DNA of 5,806 nt from Geminicoccaceae bacterium (GTDB lineage: Bacteria > Pseudomonadota > Alphaproteobacteria > Geminicoccales > Geminicoccaceae). Made by a program: the position numbers and the translations under genes. Positions 1 through 5,421 of this stretch are shown here, piece after piece. The stretch is from positions 1 to 5,806 of the forward strand of contig JAPJRA010000033.1 of the NCBI GenBank assembly GCA_030824835.1, given 5' to 3'. The notes beneath the pieces are model-generated. The model was not told the DNA's origin. It saw nothing but the letters and a program-made list of their open reading frames with translations, and did no database searches. The first letter of the stretch is position 1. Each line of letters begins with the position of its first letter.

Positions 1-962
1 GCCTGCGCCTCTTTCCAGCCACCGAACTTGTCGATGCCGAACAACTCGACCTTGGGGAAGCGAGCAATGTCTTCGGCAGCGGCCAATTCAGGCTTCACCG
101 GCCGATAGTAGTGCTTGGCGGCCAGCTTTTGGCCCTCGGGCGAGTACAGGTACTGGAGATACGCCTCCGCGACCTTCCGGGTACCCTTGGCGTCGACATT
201 GCCATCGACCACCGCAACCGGCGGCTCGGCCAGGATGCTTTCGCTCGGTACGACAATCTCGAACTTGTCGGCGCCAAACTCATTCTGGACCAGAAATGCC
301 TCGTTCTCCCACGCGAGGAGGACGTCGCCGAGCCCGCGCTGGGCGAAGGTCGTGGTGGAGCCGCGGGCGCCGGTGTCGAGCACGGGGACGTTGCGGAACA
401 GGTCGCCGAGATAAACCCTGGCCTTCCCCTCATCGCCACCGAAGTGGTCCAGCGCCCAGCCATAGGCGGCAAGATAGTTCCAGCGGGCACCGCCCGATGT
501 CTTCGGGTTTGGCGTTATCACCGCGACGCCGGGCTTGGTGAGATCGTCCCAGTCCCTGATGCTCTTCGGGTTGCCTTTGTGGACGAGAAACACGATGGTC
601 GACGTGTATGGCGAGCTGCTGTCGGGGAGGCGCGTCTGCCAGTCCTTGGGCAGCTTGTCGCTCTTGTCCGCGATCGCGTCGATGTCGGCCGCCAGTGCCA
701 AAGTCACGACATCAGCATCGAGCCCGTCGATCACCGCGCGTGCCTGCTTGCCGGAGCCGCCATGCGACTGCTGGATGGTCACGGTTTCGCCGGTCTCGGC
801 CTTCCAATGCGCGACGAATGCCTTGTTGTAATCCTGGTAAAGTTCGCGGGTTGGGTCGTACGACACGTTCAGCAATGTCGTGTCGGCCGAGGCGGGTACA
901 CTCCAGAGCAATGTCGCCAACGCGGTGGCGGCGAGCGCGGAGCGACGATGAAGTCGGACCAT
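1..962 (-). CDS. Sulfate ABC transporter, periplasmic sulfate-binding protein (3' end cut by window edge)
   Basis: This is the periplasmic receptor that binds sulfate (possibly thiosulfate) and delivers it to a CysTWA-type ABC importer. 320 codons are visible; the family is usually about 330-345 residues, so only a short C-terminus lies outside. Residues 1-26 form a signal peptide (MVRLHRR, a hydrophobic stretch, then cleavage after ASA). Mature-protein family motifs are clear: SYDPTRELY near residue 34, the QSHGGSGKQ block at 65-73 followed by an AdVVTLAL strand, and NPKTSGGAR at 152-160, which matches the second classical sulfate-binding signature. The ATG at 960-962 is preceded by AAGGAG with a 6-base gap, fixing the start. 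The Rrf2 regulator gene lies upstream on the same strand, separated by a terminator and a probable promoter/operator. Sbp and CysP are not separable from sequence alone, so no symbol is given. The family assignment is secure. Confidence 0.95.
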   Translation of the reverse strand, partial: MVRLHRRSALAATALATLLWSVPASADTTLLNVSYDPTRELYQDYNKAFVAHWKAETGETVTIQQSHGGSGKQARAVIDGLDADVVTLALAADIDAIADKSDKLPKDWQTRLPDSSSPYTSTIVFLVHKGNPKSIRDWDDLTKPGVAVITPNPKTSGGARWNYLAAYGWALDHFGGDEGKARVYLGDLFRNVPVLDTGARGSTTTFAQRGLGDVLLAWENEAFLVQNEFGADKFEIVVPSESILAEPPVAVVDGNVDAKGTRKVAEAYLQYLYSPEGQKLAAKHYYRPVKPELAAAEDIARFPKVELFGIDKFGGWKEAQ

Positions 963-968
963 GTGACT

Positions 969-974
969 CTCCTT
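969..974 (-). promoter_or_regulatory. Ribosome binding site of the sulfate-binding protein gene
   Basis: AAGGAG on the minus strand, 6 bases before the ATG. It is a strong Shine-Dalgarno sequence. It overlaps one copy of a perfect 7-bp tandem duplication, CCTTAGG twice on the plus strand (971-984), so a second AAGG sits 7 bases further upstream. Confidence 0.8.
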
Positions 975-997
975 AGGCCTTAGGCTCTGTCAGAAAC

Positions 998-1026
998 ATA
1001 ATATCTATAGAATGTATAGTGTTTAA
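998..1026 (-). promoter_or_regulatory. Probable promoter of the sulfate-binding protein gene
   Basis: On the minus strand TTAAAC (1021-1026) and TATTAT (998-1003) are separated by exactly 17 bases. The -10 box differs from TATAAT at one position; the -35 box is a weak match. The segment is strikingly AT-rich within a GC-rich window and sits directly after the terminator of the upstream regulator gene, where a new promoter is needed. This is inferred from sequence only. Confidence 0.5.
1005..1019. promoter_or_regulatory. Candidate operator: inverted repeat CTATA-N5-TATAG
   Basis: Perfect 5-bp arms (1005-1009 and 1015-1019) flank GAATG. The repeat lies wholly within the 17-bp spacer of the predicted promoter, a typical position for a repressor site. 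The neighbouring Rrf2 protein, a dimeric winged-helix regulator, is the obvious candidate ligand. Arms this short can occur by chance; location and context are the main support. Confidence 0.4.
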
Positions 1027-1029
1027 TGC

Positions 1030-1053
1030 AAAAACAGTAGCTTACGCTACCGT
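1030..1053 (-). terminator. Intrinsic terminator of the Rrf2 regulator gene, overlapping its stop codon
   Basis: On the minus strand ACGGTAGC, loop GTAA, GCTACTGT, then TTTT. The stem is 8 bp with one G-T wobble, closed by a GNRA-type tetraloop and followed by a run of T. The TAA stop codon of the regulator is part of the loop and first stem base. The structure would end the regulator transcript before the sulfate-binding protein gene, so that gene probably relies on its own promoter. Confidence 0.7.
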
Positions 1054-1488
1054 CGCCAACAGATGGTCATCAAGCTTGCCACCCAGTGCATCCGCCAAGG
1101 TGGTACGGTCGAGAATTTCCGACATTGCGTCACGCACCGTGCGCATCACCTTGCGGATGGCGCAGGTTCGCTCGTCGCTGCAATCCGCACACTTACGGTA
1201 GCCAGTGATGCTAGCGCAGGGCAGCGGCGCAATCGGCCCATCCATAGCGCGAATCACCTGTCCGAATGTAATCGTGTCAGCTGGCCGGGCCAAGCAGTAG
1301 CCGCCGCTGCGCCCGCGCTGGCTGTGCGCGAAACCATGCCGCTTGAGTTCGACGAGGATCAGCTCAAGGAACTTCTTCGGTACATTCTGGCGGTCGGCGA
1401 CCTCCTGAATAAGCACCAGCTCGTCGCCAGAAGCCTCGGCGAGCATCAACAGCGCCCGCAACGCGTACTTAGCTTTTTGCGATAACAT
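1042..1488 (-). CDS. Rrf2-family transcriptional regulator with C-terminal cysteine cluster
   Basis: A 148-residue winged-helix DNA-binding protein of the Rrf2 family (relatives: IscR, NsrR, CymR, RirA). The N-terminus MLSQKAKYALRAL and the wing motif RGRSGGYCLARP (58-69) are typical, as is the following xxITxxxVIRAMDGPIAPLPC stretch. Cysteines fall at 65, 91, 100, 103 and 109, giving C91-x8-C100-x2-C103-x5-C109. IscR uses C-x5-C-x5-C, so the spacing here differs. The cluster could hold an Fe-S centre or act as a redox/thiol sensor. Lying beside a sulfate uptake gene, it probably reports sulfur or cysteine status; that role is inferred from context. The ATG at 1486-1488 has a weak GAGAAG upstream and a good promoter 25-52 bases away. 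The gene ends in an intrinsic terminator. The family call is firm; the ligand and targets are not. Confidence 0.92.
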   Translation of the reverse strand: MLSQKAKYALRALLMLAEASGDELVLIQEVADRQNVPKKFLELILVELKRHGFAHSQRGRSGGYCLARPADTITFGQVIRAMDGPIAPLPCASITGYRKCADCSDERTCAIRKVMRTVRDAMSEILDRTTLADALGGKLDDHLLATVA

Positions 1489-1512
1489 GCATCTTCTCTA
1501 TTAGGTCCATGG

Positions 1513-1540
1513 AGATTACCCGTGTGCTGGATGCTGTCAA
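1513..1540 (-). promoter_or_regulatory. Probable sigma70-type promoter of the Rrf2 regulator gene
   Basis: On the minus strand a perfect TTGACA (1535-1540) is followed after 16 bases by TAATCT (1513-1518). A transcript would start near 1505, leaving a short leader before the ATG at 1488. No CTATA-N5-TATAG copy is visible here, so autoregulation through that motif is not supported. Confidence 0.55.
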
Positions 1541-1558
1541 GGTCTTCTGGCGAATCTG

Positions 1559-1616
1559 GTTGCGCCGGCGTATCGGAAGGCAGTTGGAAGCAGCGCTACG
1601 GCCCTCGCAATGACAC
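1559..1616. repeat. Degenerate dispersed intergenic repeat ending CTCGCAATGAC
   Basis: The plus-strand stretch GCTACGGCCCTCGCAATGAC (1595-1614), in reverse GTCATTGCGAGGGCC, closely resembles the end of short dispersed repeats with a GTCATTGCGAG core that I recall from Bradyrhizobium and Rhodopseudomonas intergenic DNA. The rest of the unit (from about 1559) is too diverged to delimit with certainty, and only one copy is in the window. The match is from memory, not a search. Confidence 0.4.
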
Positions 1617-1939
1617 CACGATCGATGGCACATGCACTTTGGATTTCCATGCTCGCCGCCACGCCGGCTCAGGCACGGGATCCGCTTCTGTTGCTGCAAA
1701 CGCTGCTTCCGGATGAAGTTGGAACAGCCTCCTTGCTGATTGATCGTGACCGGGTGCTGCTCGTCCGTGGCCAGCAGGCCAGGGGCACTGCTCAGACGGT
1801 AGAGGTGACACTGACGGTGCAGCCGCCGGCGACGGTCGAAATACGTTGCATCGATCAGGCGGCAGCCCGGCAGCTGATCGATGCGTTGCGGTTGGGTGGC
1901 CCGGCGACATTGGATGTCTCCGGCAGGTGCCGCCTGTGA
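1610..1939 (+). CDS. Small hypothetical protein, probably exported
   Basis: I do not recognise this 109-residue protein. The N-terminus reads like a signal peptide: MTPRSMAHAL, a short hydrophobic stretch, then ATPAQA with likely cleavage after residue 22. The mature part alternates hydrophobic and polar residues (EVTLTVQPPATVEIRC), suggesting beta structure, and has two cysteines (80, 107) that could form a disulfide. An in-frame ATG at 1625 is the alternative start, but it would remove the only arginine before the hydrophobic core. Neither start has a clear ribosome binding site, and the 1610 ATG lies in the conserved end of a dispersed repeat. The gene converges on the polyphosphate:AMP phosphotransferase gene with a 12-base gap. 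The composition reads as coding; it could still be a spurious ORF. Confidence 0.55.
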   Translation: MTPRSMAHALWISMLAATPAQARDPLLLLQTLLPDEVGTASLLIDRDRVLLVRGQQARGTAQTVEVTLTVQPPATVEIRCIDQAAARQLIDALRLGGPATLDVSGRCRL

Positions 1940-1951
1940 ACTCACGAGAGC

Positions 1952-3424
1952 CTAAAGCTCATCCTCGAGCCGCTCGCACAGTGTTTCCAGTATCTTGACC
2001 CGTGCCCATTGCTTGTCTTCGGCTTCGACCAGATGCCATGGCGCGTAGGTCGTACTGGTATGGTCGATCATCTGGCCGATGGCTTCATGATACTGGTCCC
2101 ACTTTCCACGATTGCGCCAATCATCGGCAGTGAGTTTATACTGCTTGTACGCGACTTCCTCGCGTGCCTCAAACCGACGTAGCTGCTCCTTCTCGCTTAT
2201 CGCCAGCCAGAACTTGACCACGACAATGCCGTCCGTGGTCAGTTCCTCCTCGAAATCGTTGATCTCGCCATAGGCGCGGCGCCACTCACCCTCGGTAGCG
2301 AGTCCTTCGACGCGCTCGACGAGGACCCGTCCGTACCAAGATCGATCGAACAGCGCCACGTGCCCACGTCGCGGAACGTGCCGCCAGAACCGCCAAAGAT
2401 ACGGCCGCGCCCCTTCCTCATCGGTGGGTGCGGCGATCGGATGGGCTCGATACAGCCGCGGATCGAGGGCTATCGTGATGCGGCGGATCGCGCCACCTTT
2501 GCCCGCGGCATCGTGACCTTCGAAGGCCGCCACCAGAGCACGATTTCGGAAGGCTTTGCCCTGCACCAATTCCAGTAGTCTGATCTGCGCGGCGTCGAGC
2601 CGTTCCTTGTAGGCCTTGTCGTCGAGGGCGAGCGAGAGATCGAGCGCGTCCAGGGCATTGCGCCTGTCGATATTTGGGATCACCGCCAGCGCCGGTGTCG
2701 GTGCCGTCGCGGGCGGGCCGGCGAGACGCCGCCTTAGCGTCTCCAGGATCGTGCGGCCAAAGGTCAGGTCGCGATATTCGGGATCGTCGCAGGGTAACAC
2801 AGTCCACGGCGCCACGTCTGTGCTGGTCCGACGCACGAACTCCTCGACGATCGGTCGCATGGCCTTTCGGTGCCGGACGTCGGCCCATTCCTCCATCGCC
2901 CGACTTGCTCCTCCAGTGCGTTTGGCAAACGCGTCGAGCCGCCGTTTTTGCTCCTTGGCGGACAGCACGAGGAGGAACTTCAGCAGGATCGTGTCCTCGC
3001 TGGCCAACATCGCCTCGAAACGATTGATCGACGCCAGGTCGCGCTCGAACCGGCCCTTGCCGATCTGGTCCTCGACATGGCGGCACAATGGATCAGAATA
3101 CCAGGACCCGAACACGATGTTGATCCGGCCCTTTGGTGGCAGGTCCCGCCAGTAGCGCCACATCGGCGGGCGGGACCGCTCGGCCTCATCCGGCTCGCCA
3201 TACGCTTCCACTCGGACATGGCGAGGATCGAACCACTCCAGCAAATGGTGGATCACCTGGCCTTTGCCGGCGCCGTCCATGCCCGTGATCAGGATGACTA
3301 CGGAGAACGGCTTCTTCTCGATCAGGGCCATCTGCGCCTCGAGCAGCGCCGTGCGCAGCAACGGCTCCTCGCGGCGGTAGGTCTCCTTGTCGAGCTTGTG
3401 CTCGATAAGCGCCGATTCGAACAT
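1952..3424 (-). CDS. pap: Polyphosphate:AMP phosphotransferase (two fused PPK2 domains)
   Basis: A cytoplasmic enzyme that transfers phosphate from polyphosphate to AMP to make ADP, linking stored polyphosphate to the adenylate pool. The 490 residues hold two PPK2 kinase domains in tandem, as in the family's two-domain class. The N-terminal domain (about 10-235) has Walker A GMDGAGKG at 48-55. The C-terminal domain (about 255-490) has Walker A GHDAAGKG at 303-310 and the FDRSWYGR motif at 359-366. The matching N-terminal segment reads FGSWYS (105-110) and lacks the Asp-Arg pair, so the C-terminal domain is probably the catalytic one. The ATG at 3422-3424 starts MFESALIEHKL, the usual family N-terminus, with GGGGA 7 bases upstream. 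A TTG 33 bases further upstream is in frame but less likely. The gene is divergent from the Gre-like gene. Confidence 0.93.
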   Translation of the reverse strand: MFESALIEHKLDKETYRREEPLLRTALLEAQMALIEKKPFSVVILITGMDGAGKGQVIHHLLEWFDPRHVRVEAYGEPDEAERSRPPMWRYWRDLPPKGRINIVFGSWYSDPLCRHVEDQIGKGRFERDLASINRFEAMLASEDTILLKFLLVLSAKEQKRRLDAFAKRTGGASRAMEEWADVRHRKAMRPIVEEFVRRTSTDVAPWTVLPCDDPEYRDLTFGRTILETLRRRLAGPPATAPTPALAVIPNIDRRNALDALDLSLALDDKAYKERLDAAQIRLLELVQGKAFRNRALVAAFEGHDAAGKGGAIRRITIALDPRLYRAHPIAAPTDEEGARPYLWRFWRHVPRRGHVALFDRSWYGRVLVERVEGLATEGEWRRAYGEINDFEEELTTDGIVVVKFWLAISEKEQLRRFEAREEVAYKQYKLTADDWRNRGKWDQYHEAIGQMIDHTSTTYAPWHLVEAEDKQWARVKILETLCERLEDEL

Positions 3425-3431
3425 GGCCCGG

Positions 3432-3436
3432 TCCCC
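3432..3436 (-). promoter_or_regulatory. Ribosome binding site supporting the ATG start of the polyphosphate:AMP phosphotransferase gene
   Basis: GGGGA on the minus strand, 7 bases before the ATG at 3424. It favours the MFESA start over the in-frame upstream TTG at 3457. Confidence 0.5.
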
Positions 3437-3486
3437 GAGCTGATGTACAGCCGCCAACCGATCTGTCGGGACAGGCTGGCCCTGCT

Positions 3487-3509
3487 GGGCAGTCCGGCAT
3501 AGTCTGCCC
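3487..3509. repeat. Inverted repeat GGGCAG-N11-CTGCCC between divergent genes
   Basis: Perfect 6-bp arms (3487-3492 and 3504-3509) with an 11-base spacer lie in the 119-base region between the divergent phosphotransferase and Gre-like genes. There is no T-run, so it is not a terminator. It overlaps the predicted phosphotransferase -10 region and could be an operator. In GC-rich DNA a 6-bp repeat of this kind is not rare. Confidence 0.25.
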
Positions 3510-3524
3510 GATTGCCAATCACAA
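3496..3524 (-). promoter_or_regulatory. Tentative promoter of the polyphosphate:AMP phosphotransferase gene
   Basis: On the minus strand TTGTGA (3519-3524), 17 bases, then TATGCC (3496-3501). Both boxes are partial matches. The leader would be about 65 bases. No better candidate was seen in this intergenic region, and no convincing promoter was found for the divergent Gre-like gene. Confidence 0.25.
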
Positions 3525-3543
3525 CCGTGCGTGGATTCCCTCG

Positions 3544-4032
3544 ATGAGCCGAGCCTTCGTCAAAGACGATGATCAAAGTGGCGGAGCGGTGGAGCTGCCC
3601 GATCGCCCCATCAGCGCCGGCCCCAACTTGGTCACGTCTCGGGGGCTGCGCGAGATCGAGCGCAAGGTCGACGAGCATCGGCTCGAGCTCGCCGAGGCAA
3701 CCGCCGCCGGACGCTCCGAGGCCGCTGCGCGGGCTGGCCGCGAGCTTCGCTATTGGTCGGCGCGCCACGCCACGGCGCAGCTCGCTGAACCGCCTGCCGA
3801 CGCGGGAGCGGTAGTGTTCGGCGTGGCTGTCACCGGCAGACACGATAATGGTCGCGTGATGCGTCTGCGTATCGTAGGTGAGGACGAAGCCGATCCGGCG
3901 CAGGGTCGTATCGCCTGGACCGCACCGGTGGCCCAAGCCCTCATGGGCGGCGAGCCTGGCGACGTGCGCGACCTGCCCACCGGCACGGTCGAGATCGTGG
4001 CGATCGACTCCATGCCCGAACCGGTGGATTGA
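3544..4032 (+). CDS. GreA/GreB-family transcription elongation factor-like protein
   Basis: A 162-residue homologue of Gre factors, which enter the RNA polymerase secondary channel and stimulate transcript cleavage. The start MSRAFVKDDD and the LPDRPIS and NLVTSRGL stretches (19-35) are typical of a GreA/GreB-like group in proteobacteria. Residues 33-80 form the coiled coil. Residues 90-157 form the FKBP-like C-terminal domain, with RIVGEDEADP at 109-118 and the closing TVEIVAID strand. The GreA tip motif GDLKENAEY, with its two metal-binding acids, is not present. The corresponding stretch reads AAGRSEAAARAGREL, keeping at most one acid. It may therefore bind polymerase without classical cleavage activity; this is inference. 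The RBS is weak (GTGGA). It is followed by the cupin gene after 53 bases, probably one operon. Confidence 0.88.
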   Translation: MSRAFVKDDDQSGGAVELPDRPISAGPNLVTSRGLREIERKVDEHRLELAEATAAGRSEAAARAGRELRYWSARHATAQLAEPPADAGAVVFGVAVTGRHDNGRVMRLRIVGEDEADPAQGRIAWTAPVAQALMGGEPGDVRDLPTGTVEIVAIDSMPEPVD

Positions 4033-4071
4033 TGGTGGCGGCCGTGAGATCCTCGCAGGACGGCATCAGGT

Positions 4072-4077
4072 GGGGAG
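4072..4077 (+). promoter_or_regulatory. Ribosome binding site deciding the cupin gene start
   Basis: GGGGAG, 8 bases before the ATG at 4086. It selects this ATG over the upstream in-frame TTG (4029) and ATG (4032) that overlap the stop of the Gre-like gene. Confidence 0.65.
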
Positions 4078-4085
4078 ACGCGCTC

Positions 4086-4526
4086 ATGACGGATCTGCAG
4101 CCGGGCATCACGCCCGCAGGCGAGGGGCACGACGACGTCGGCTGGAACGTGTTGGGGCACCGCTATCTGCTCAAGGCCGAATCGACAGCGACATTCTGTT
4201 TTGAGACGCTGGACCCACCCGGCACCTTCGTCCCGCTGCACATCCATCCGCATCAGGACGAGTTCATCTTCATGCTTGAGGGTGTCATGGATCTGCAGCT
4301 GGGCGAGGCCAAGCTGCAGGCCCATGCGGGCGATCTGGTCCGGATGCCACGGGGCGTGCCCCATTCTTACGCCAACAATCAGTCCCAAGCTGCTCGCGCG
4401 CTGTTTTGGGTCTCGCCCGCGGGGCGCCTACGCGAGCTGTTCGATCGCCTGCACGACTTGACCGACATCGGCGAGGTGATCCGCCACTCGGCCGAATGCG
4501 ACGTGGACTTTCTACCGCCGGCCTGA
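4086..4526 (+). CDS. Single-domain cupin protein, function unknown
   Basis: A 146-residue small beta-barrel protein of the cupin_2 type. Both cupin motifs are complete. Motif 1 is G46-x5-H52-x-H54-x4-E59-x6-G66, within the stretch GTFVPLHIHPHQDEF. Motif 2 is G82-x5-P88-x-G90-x2-H93-x3-N97, within GDLVRMPRGVPHSYAN. H52, H54, E59 and H93 are the expected metal ligands, so a metal-dependent enzyme (dioxygenase- or isomerase-like) or a small-molecule sensor are both possible. The substrate cannot be read from sequence. The C-terminal tail (111-146) is helical and acidic and may serve dimerisation. No signal peptide is seen, so it is cytoplasmic. The start follows a good RBS. It is probably cotranscribed with the Gre-like gene, and converges on the transporter gene with a 3-base gap. 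Confidence 0.88.
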   Translation: MTDLQPGITPAGEGHDDVGWNVLGHRYLLKAESTATFCFETLDPPGTFVPLHIHPHQDEFIFMLEGVMDLQLGEAKLQAHAGDLVRMPRGVPHSYANNQSQAARALFWVSPAGRLRELFDRLHDLTDIGEVIRHSAECDVDFLPPA

Positions 4527-4529
4527 ACG

Positions 4530-5399
4530 TCAGCGTCGGTCGCGGTTGGCCACGGCAACGCCGACGACGGTGACCACCATGCCGGCAATCTCGACTGGCC
4601 CCAGTCGTTCCCCGAATAGCGCCCATGCGATCAGGGCCGTCGTCGGCGGGACCAGAAAGAACAGGCTGGCCACCTGCGCAGCGGCTCCACGGCGCAGGAG
4701 CACGTAGAAGAGGCTGATTGCTCCCAGGGACAGCACGAGGACGAGCCACAGGAGCGCGAAGATGAGCTCAGGCGTCCAATCGATGTGCCGGGTTTCAAAT
4801 AGCAGCGCGCCCACCCAGCAGGCGGCGGCCGCCGCGGCAAACTGGACGAGGTTGCCGGTGCGCAGGTCCTGCCCTGTGCAAAAGCGCTTCTGGTAGAGCG
4901 TGCCAACGGTGATTCCGGCGAGTGCTAGGATGCAAGCCGAGACAGCTGCAGCCTCTCCACTTCCCACACCGAGCTTGCGGCCCAGAACCAGTGCTACACC
5001 CAGGAGCCCAAGGGCGAGGCCAATCCAGCCGCGTGGACCGACCCGCTCATGGAGAAACAGCGGGGCTGCGGCAGCGACCAGCAGCGGTTGCAGGCAGACT
5101 ATCAACGCCGAAAGCCCAGCCTCTAGCCCGAGGCGGATCGCAACGAACACGCCGCCAAGATAGACGCCGTGCATCAAGCAGCCCGAAATGGCCAGATGAC
5201 CCCAGTCGGCCGGACCTCGGGGCCAGGGGGCTCGCCAGAGCAGTGCTGCCAGACCCAGCAGCAGCGCCGTCAGAGCGAAGCGCAGAGCCAGGAACGTCAT
5301 GGGCTCGGCATGTGGCATGCCAAGTCGGGCACCGATGAAGCCGGTGCTCCACAACAACACGAACAGACTGGGCGTGAGACGCAGCCAGAGAGTCTTCAA
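4530..5399 (-). CDS. DMT-superfamily transporter (EamA domains)
   Basis: An inner-membrane permease of the drug/metabolite transporter superfamily, about 289 residues with roughly ten hydrophobic helices arranged as two EamA repeats. The first repeat has SLFVLLWSTGFIGARLG near the N-terminus and ends with HERVGPRGWIGLALGLLGVALVL (split here as residues 118-139). The second ends with the equivalent GERLGPVEIAGMVVTVVG at 263-280. Relatives export amino acids or other metabolites; the substrate is unknown. No ATG precedes the first helix. I chose the TTG at 5397-5399, giving (M)KTLWLRLTPSLF, because this resembles usual family N-termini. A TTG at 5453 would overlap the upstream helicase gene and add 18 basic/polar residues. 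Neither has a clear RBS. The SNF2 gene ends 22 bases upstream on the same strand, suggesting cotranscription. Confidence 0.85.
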   Translation of the reverse strand: MKTLWLRLTPSLFVLLWSTGFIGARLGMPHAEPMTFLALRFALTALLLGLAALLWRAPWPRGPADWGHLAISGCLMHGVYLGGVFVAIRLGLEAGLSALIVCLQPLLVAAAAPLFLHERVGPRGWIGLALGLLGVALVLGRKLGVGSGEAAAVSACILALAGITVGTLYQKRFCTGQDLRTGNLVQFAAAAAACWVGALLFETRHIDWTPELIFALLWLVLVLSLGAISLFYVLLRRGAAAQVASLFFLVPPTTALIAWALFGERLGPVEIAGMVVTVVGVAVANRDRR

Positions 5400-5421
5400 G
5401 TCTGTTGGCCAGTTGGCAGCT

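Noticed and set aside
111..983. Long plus-strand open frame (290 codons) opposite the sulfate-binding protein gene
   Set aside because: It is antisense to a gene with a signal peptide and clear family motifs. Its own translation shows no recognisable domain and is a by-product of high GC content.
963..1060. AT-rich stretch as a possible sign of horizontal transfer or an attachment site
   Set aside because: The AT content is confined to a promoter/terminator-sized interval between two genes and is fully explained by those elements. No flanking direct repeats or integrase were seen.
1522..1716. Plus-strand open frame of 64 codons in the region upstream of the small exported protein
   Set aside because: It covers the Rrf2 promoter and the repeat, has no RBS and shows no protein-like features.
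1469..1945. Minus-strand open frame (158 codons) overlapping the start of the Rrf2 gene and opposing the small exported protein
   Set aside because: Its product includes the translated repeat (SWCHCEGRSAASNC-like) and has low-complexity, unstructured character. It runs through the Rrf2 promoter, so it is unlikely to be a gene.
1921..1960. Short inverted repeats (CAGG/CCTG, GAGC/GCTC) at the convergence of the small protein and the phosphotransferase
   Set aside because: The arms are only 4 bp and no T-run follows on either strand, so no terminator is claimed.
2418..3155. Several open frames on both strands within the polyphosphate:AMP phosphotransferase gene
   Set aside because: All are shadows of one well-supported coding frame with two complete PPK2 domains.
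3322..4388. Minus-strand open frames (204 and 212 codons) opposite the Gre-like and cupin genes
   Set aside because: The plus-strand frames carry recognisable Gre and cupin motifs; the minus-strand products do not resemble any family.
4534..4566. Interrupted hairpin (CGTCGG ... CCGACG with inner GTTG ... CAAC) just after the cupin stop codon
   Set aside because: It has a large unpaired interior and no T-run, and it lies in the coding end of the transporter gene. It is not good enough to call a terminator for either convergent gene.
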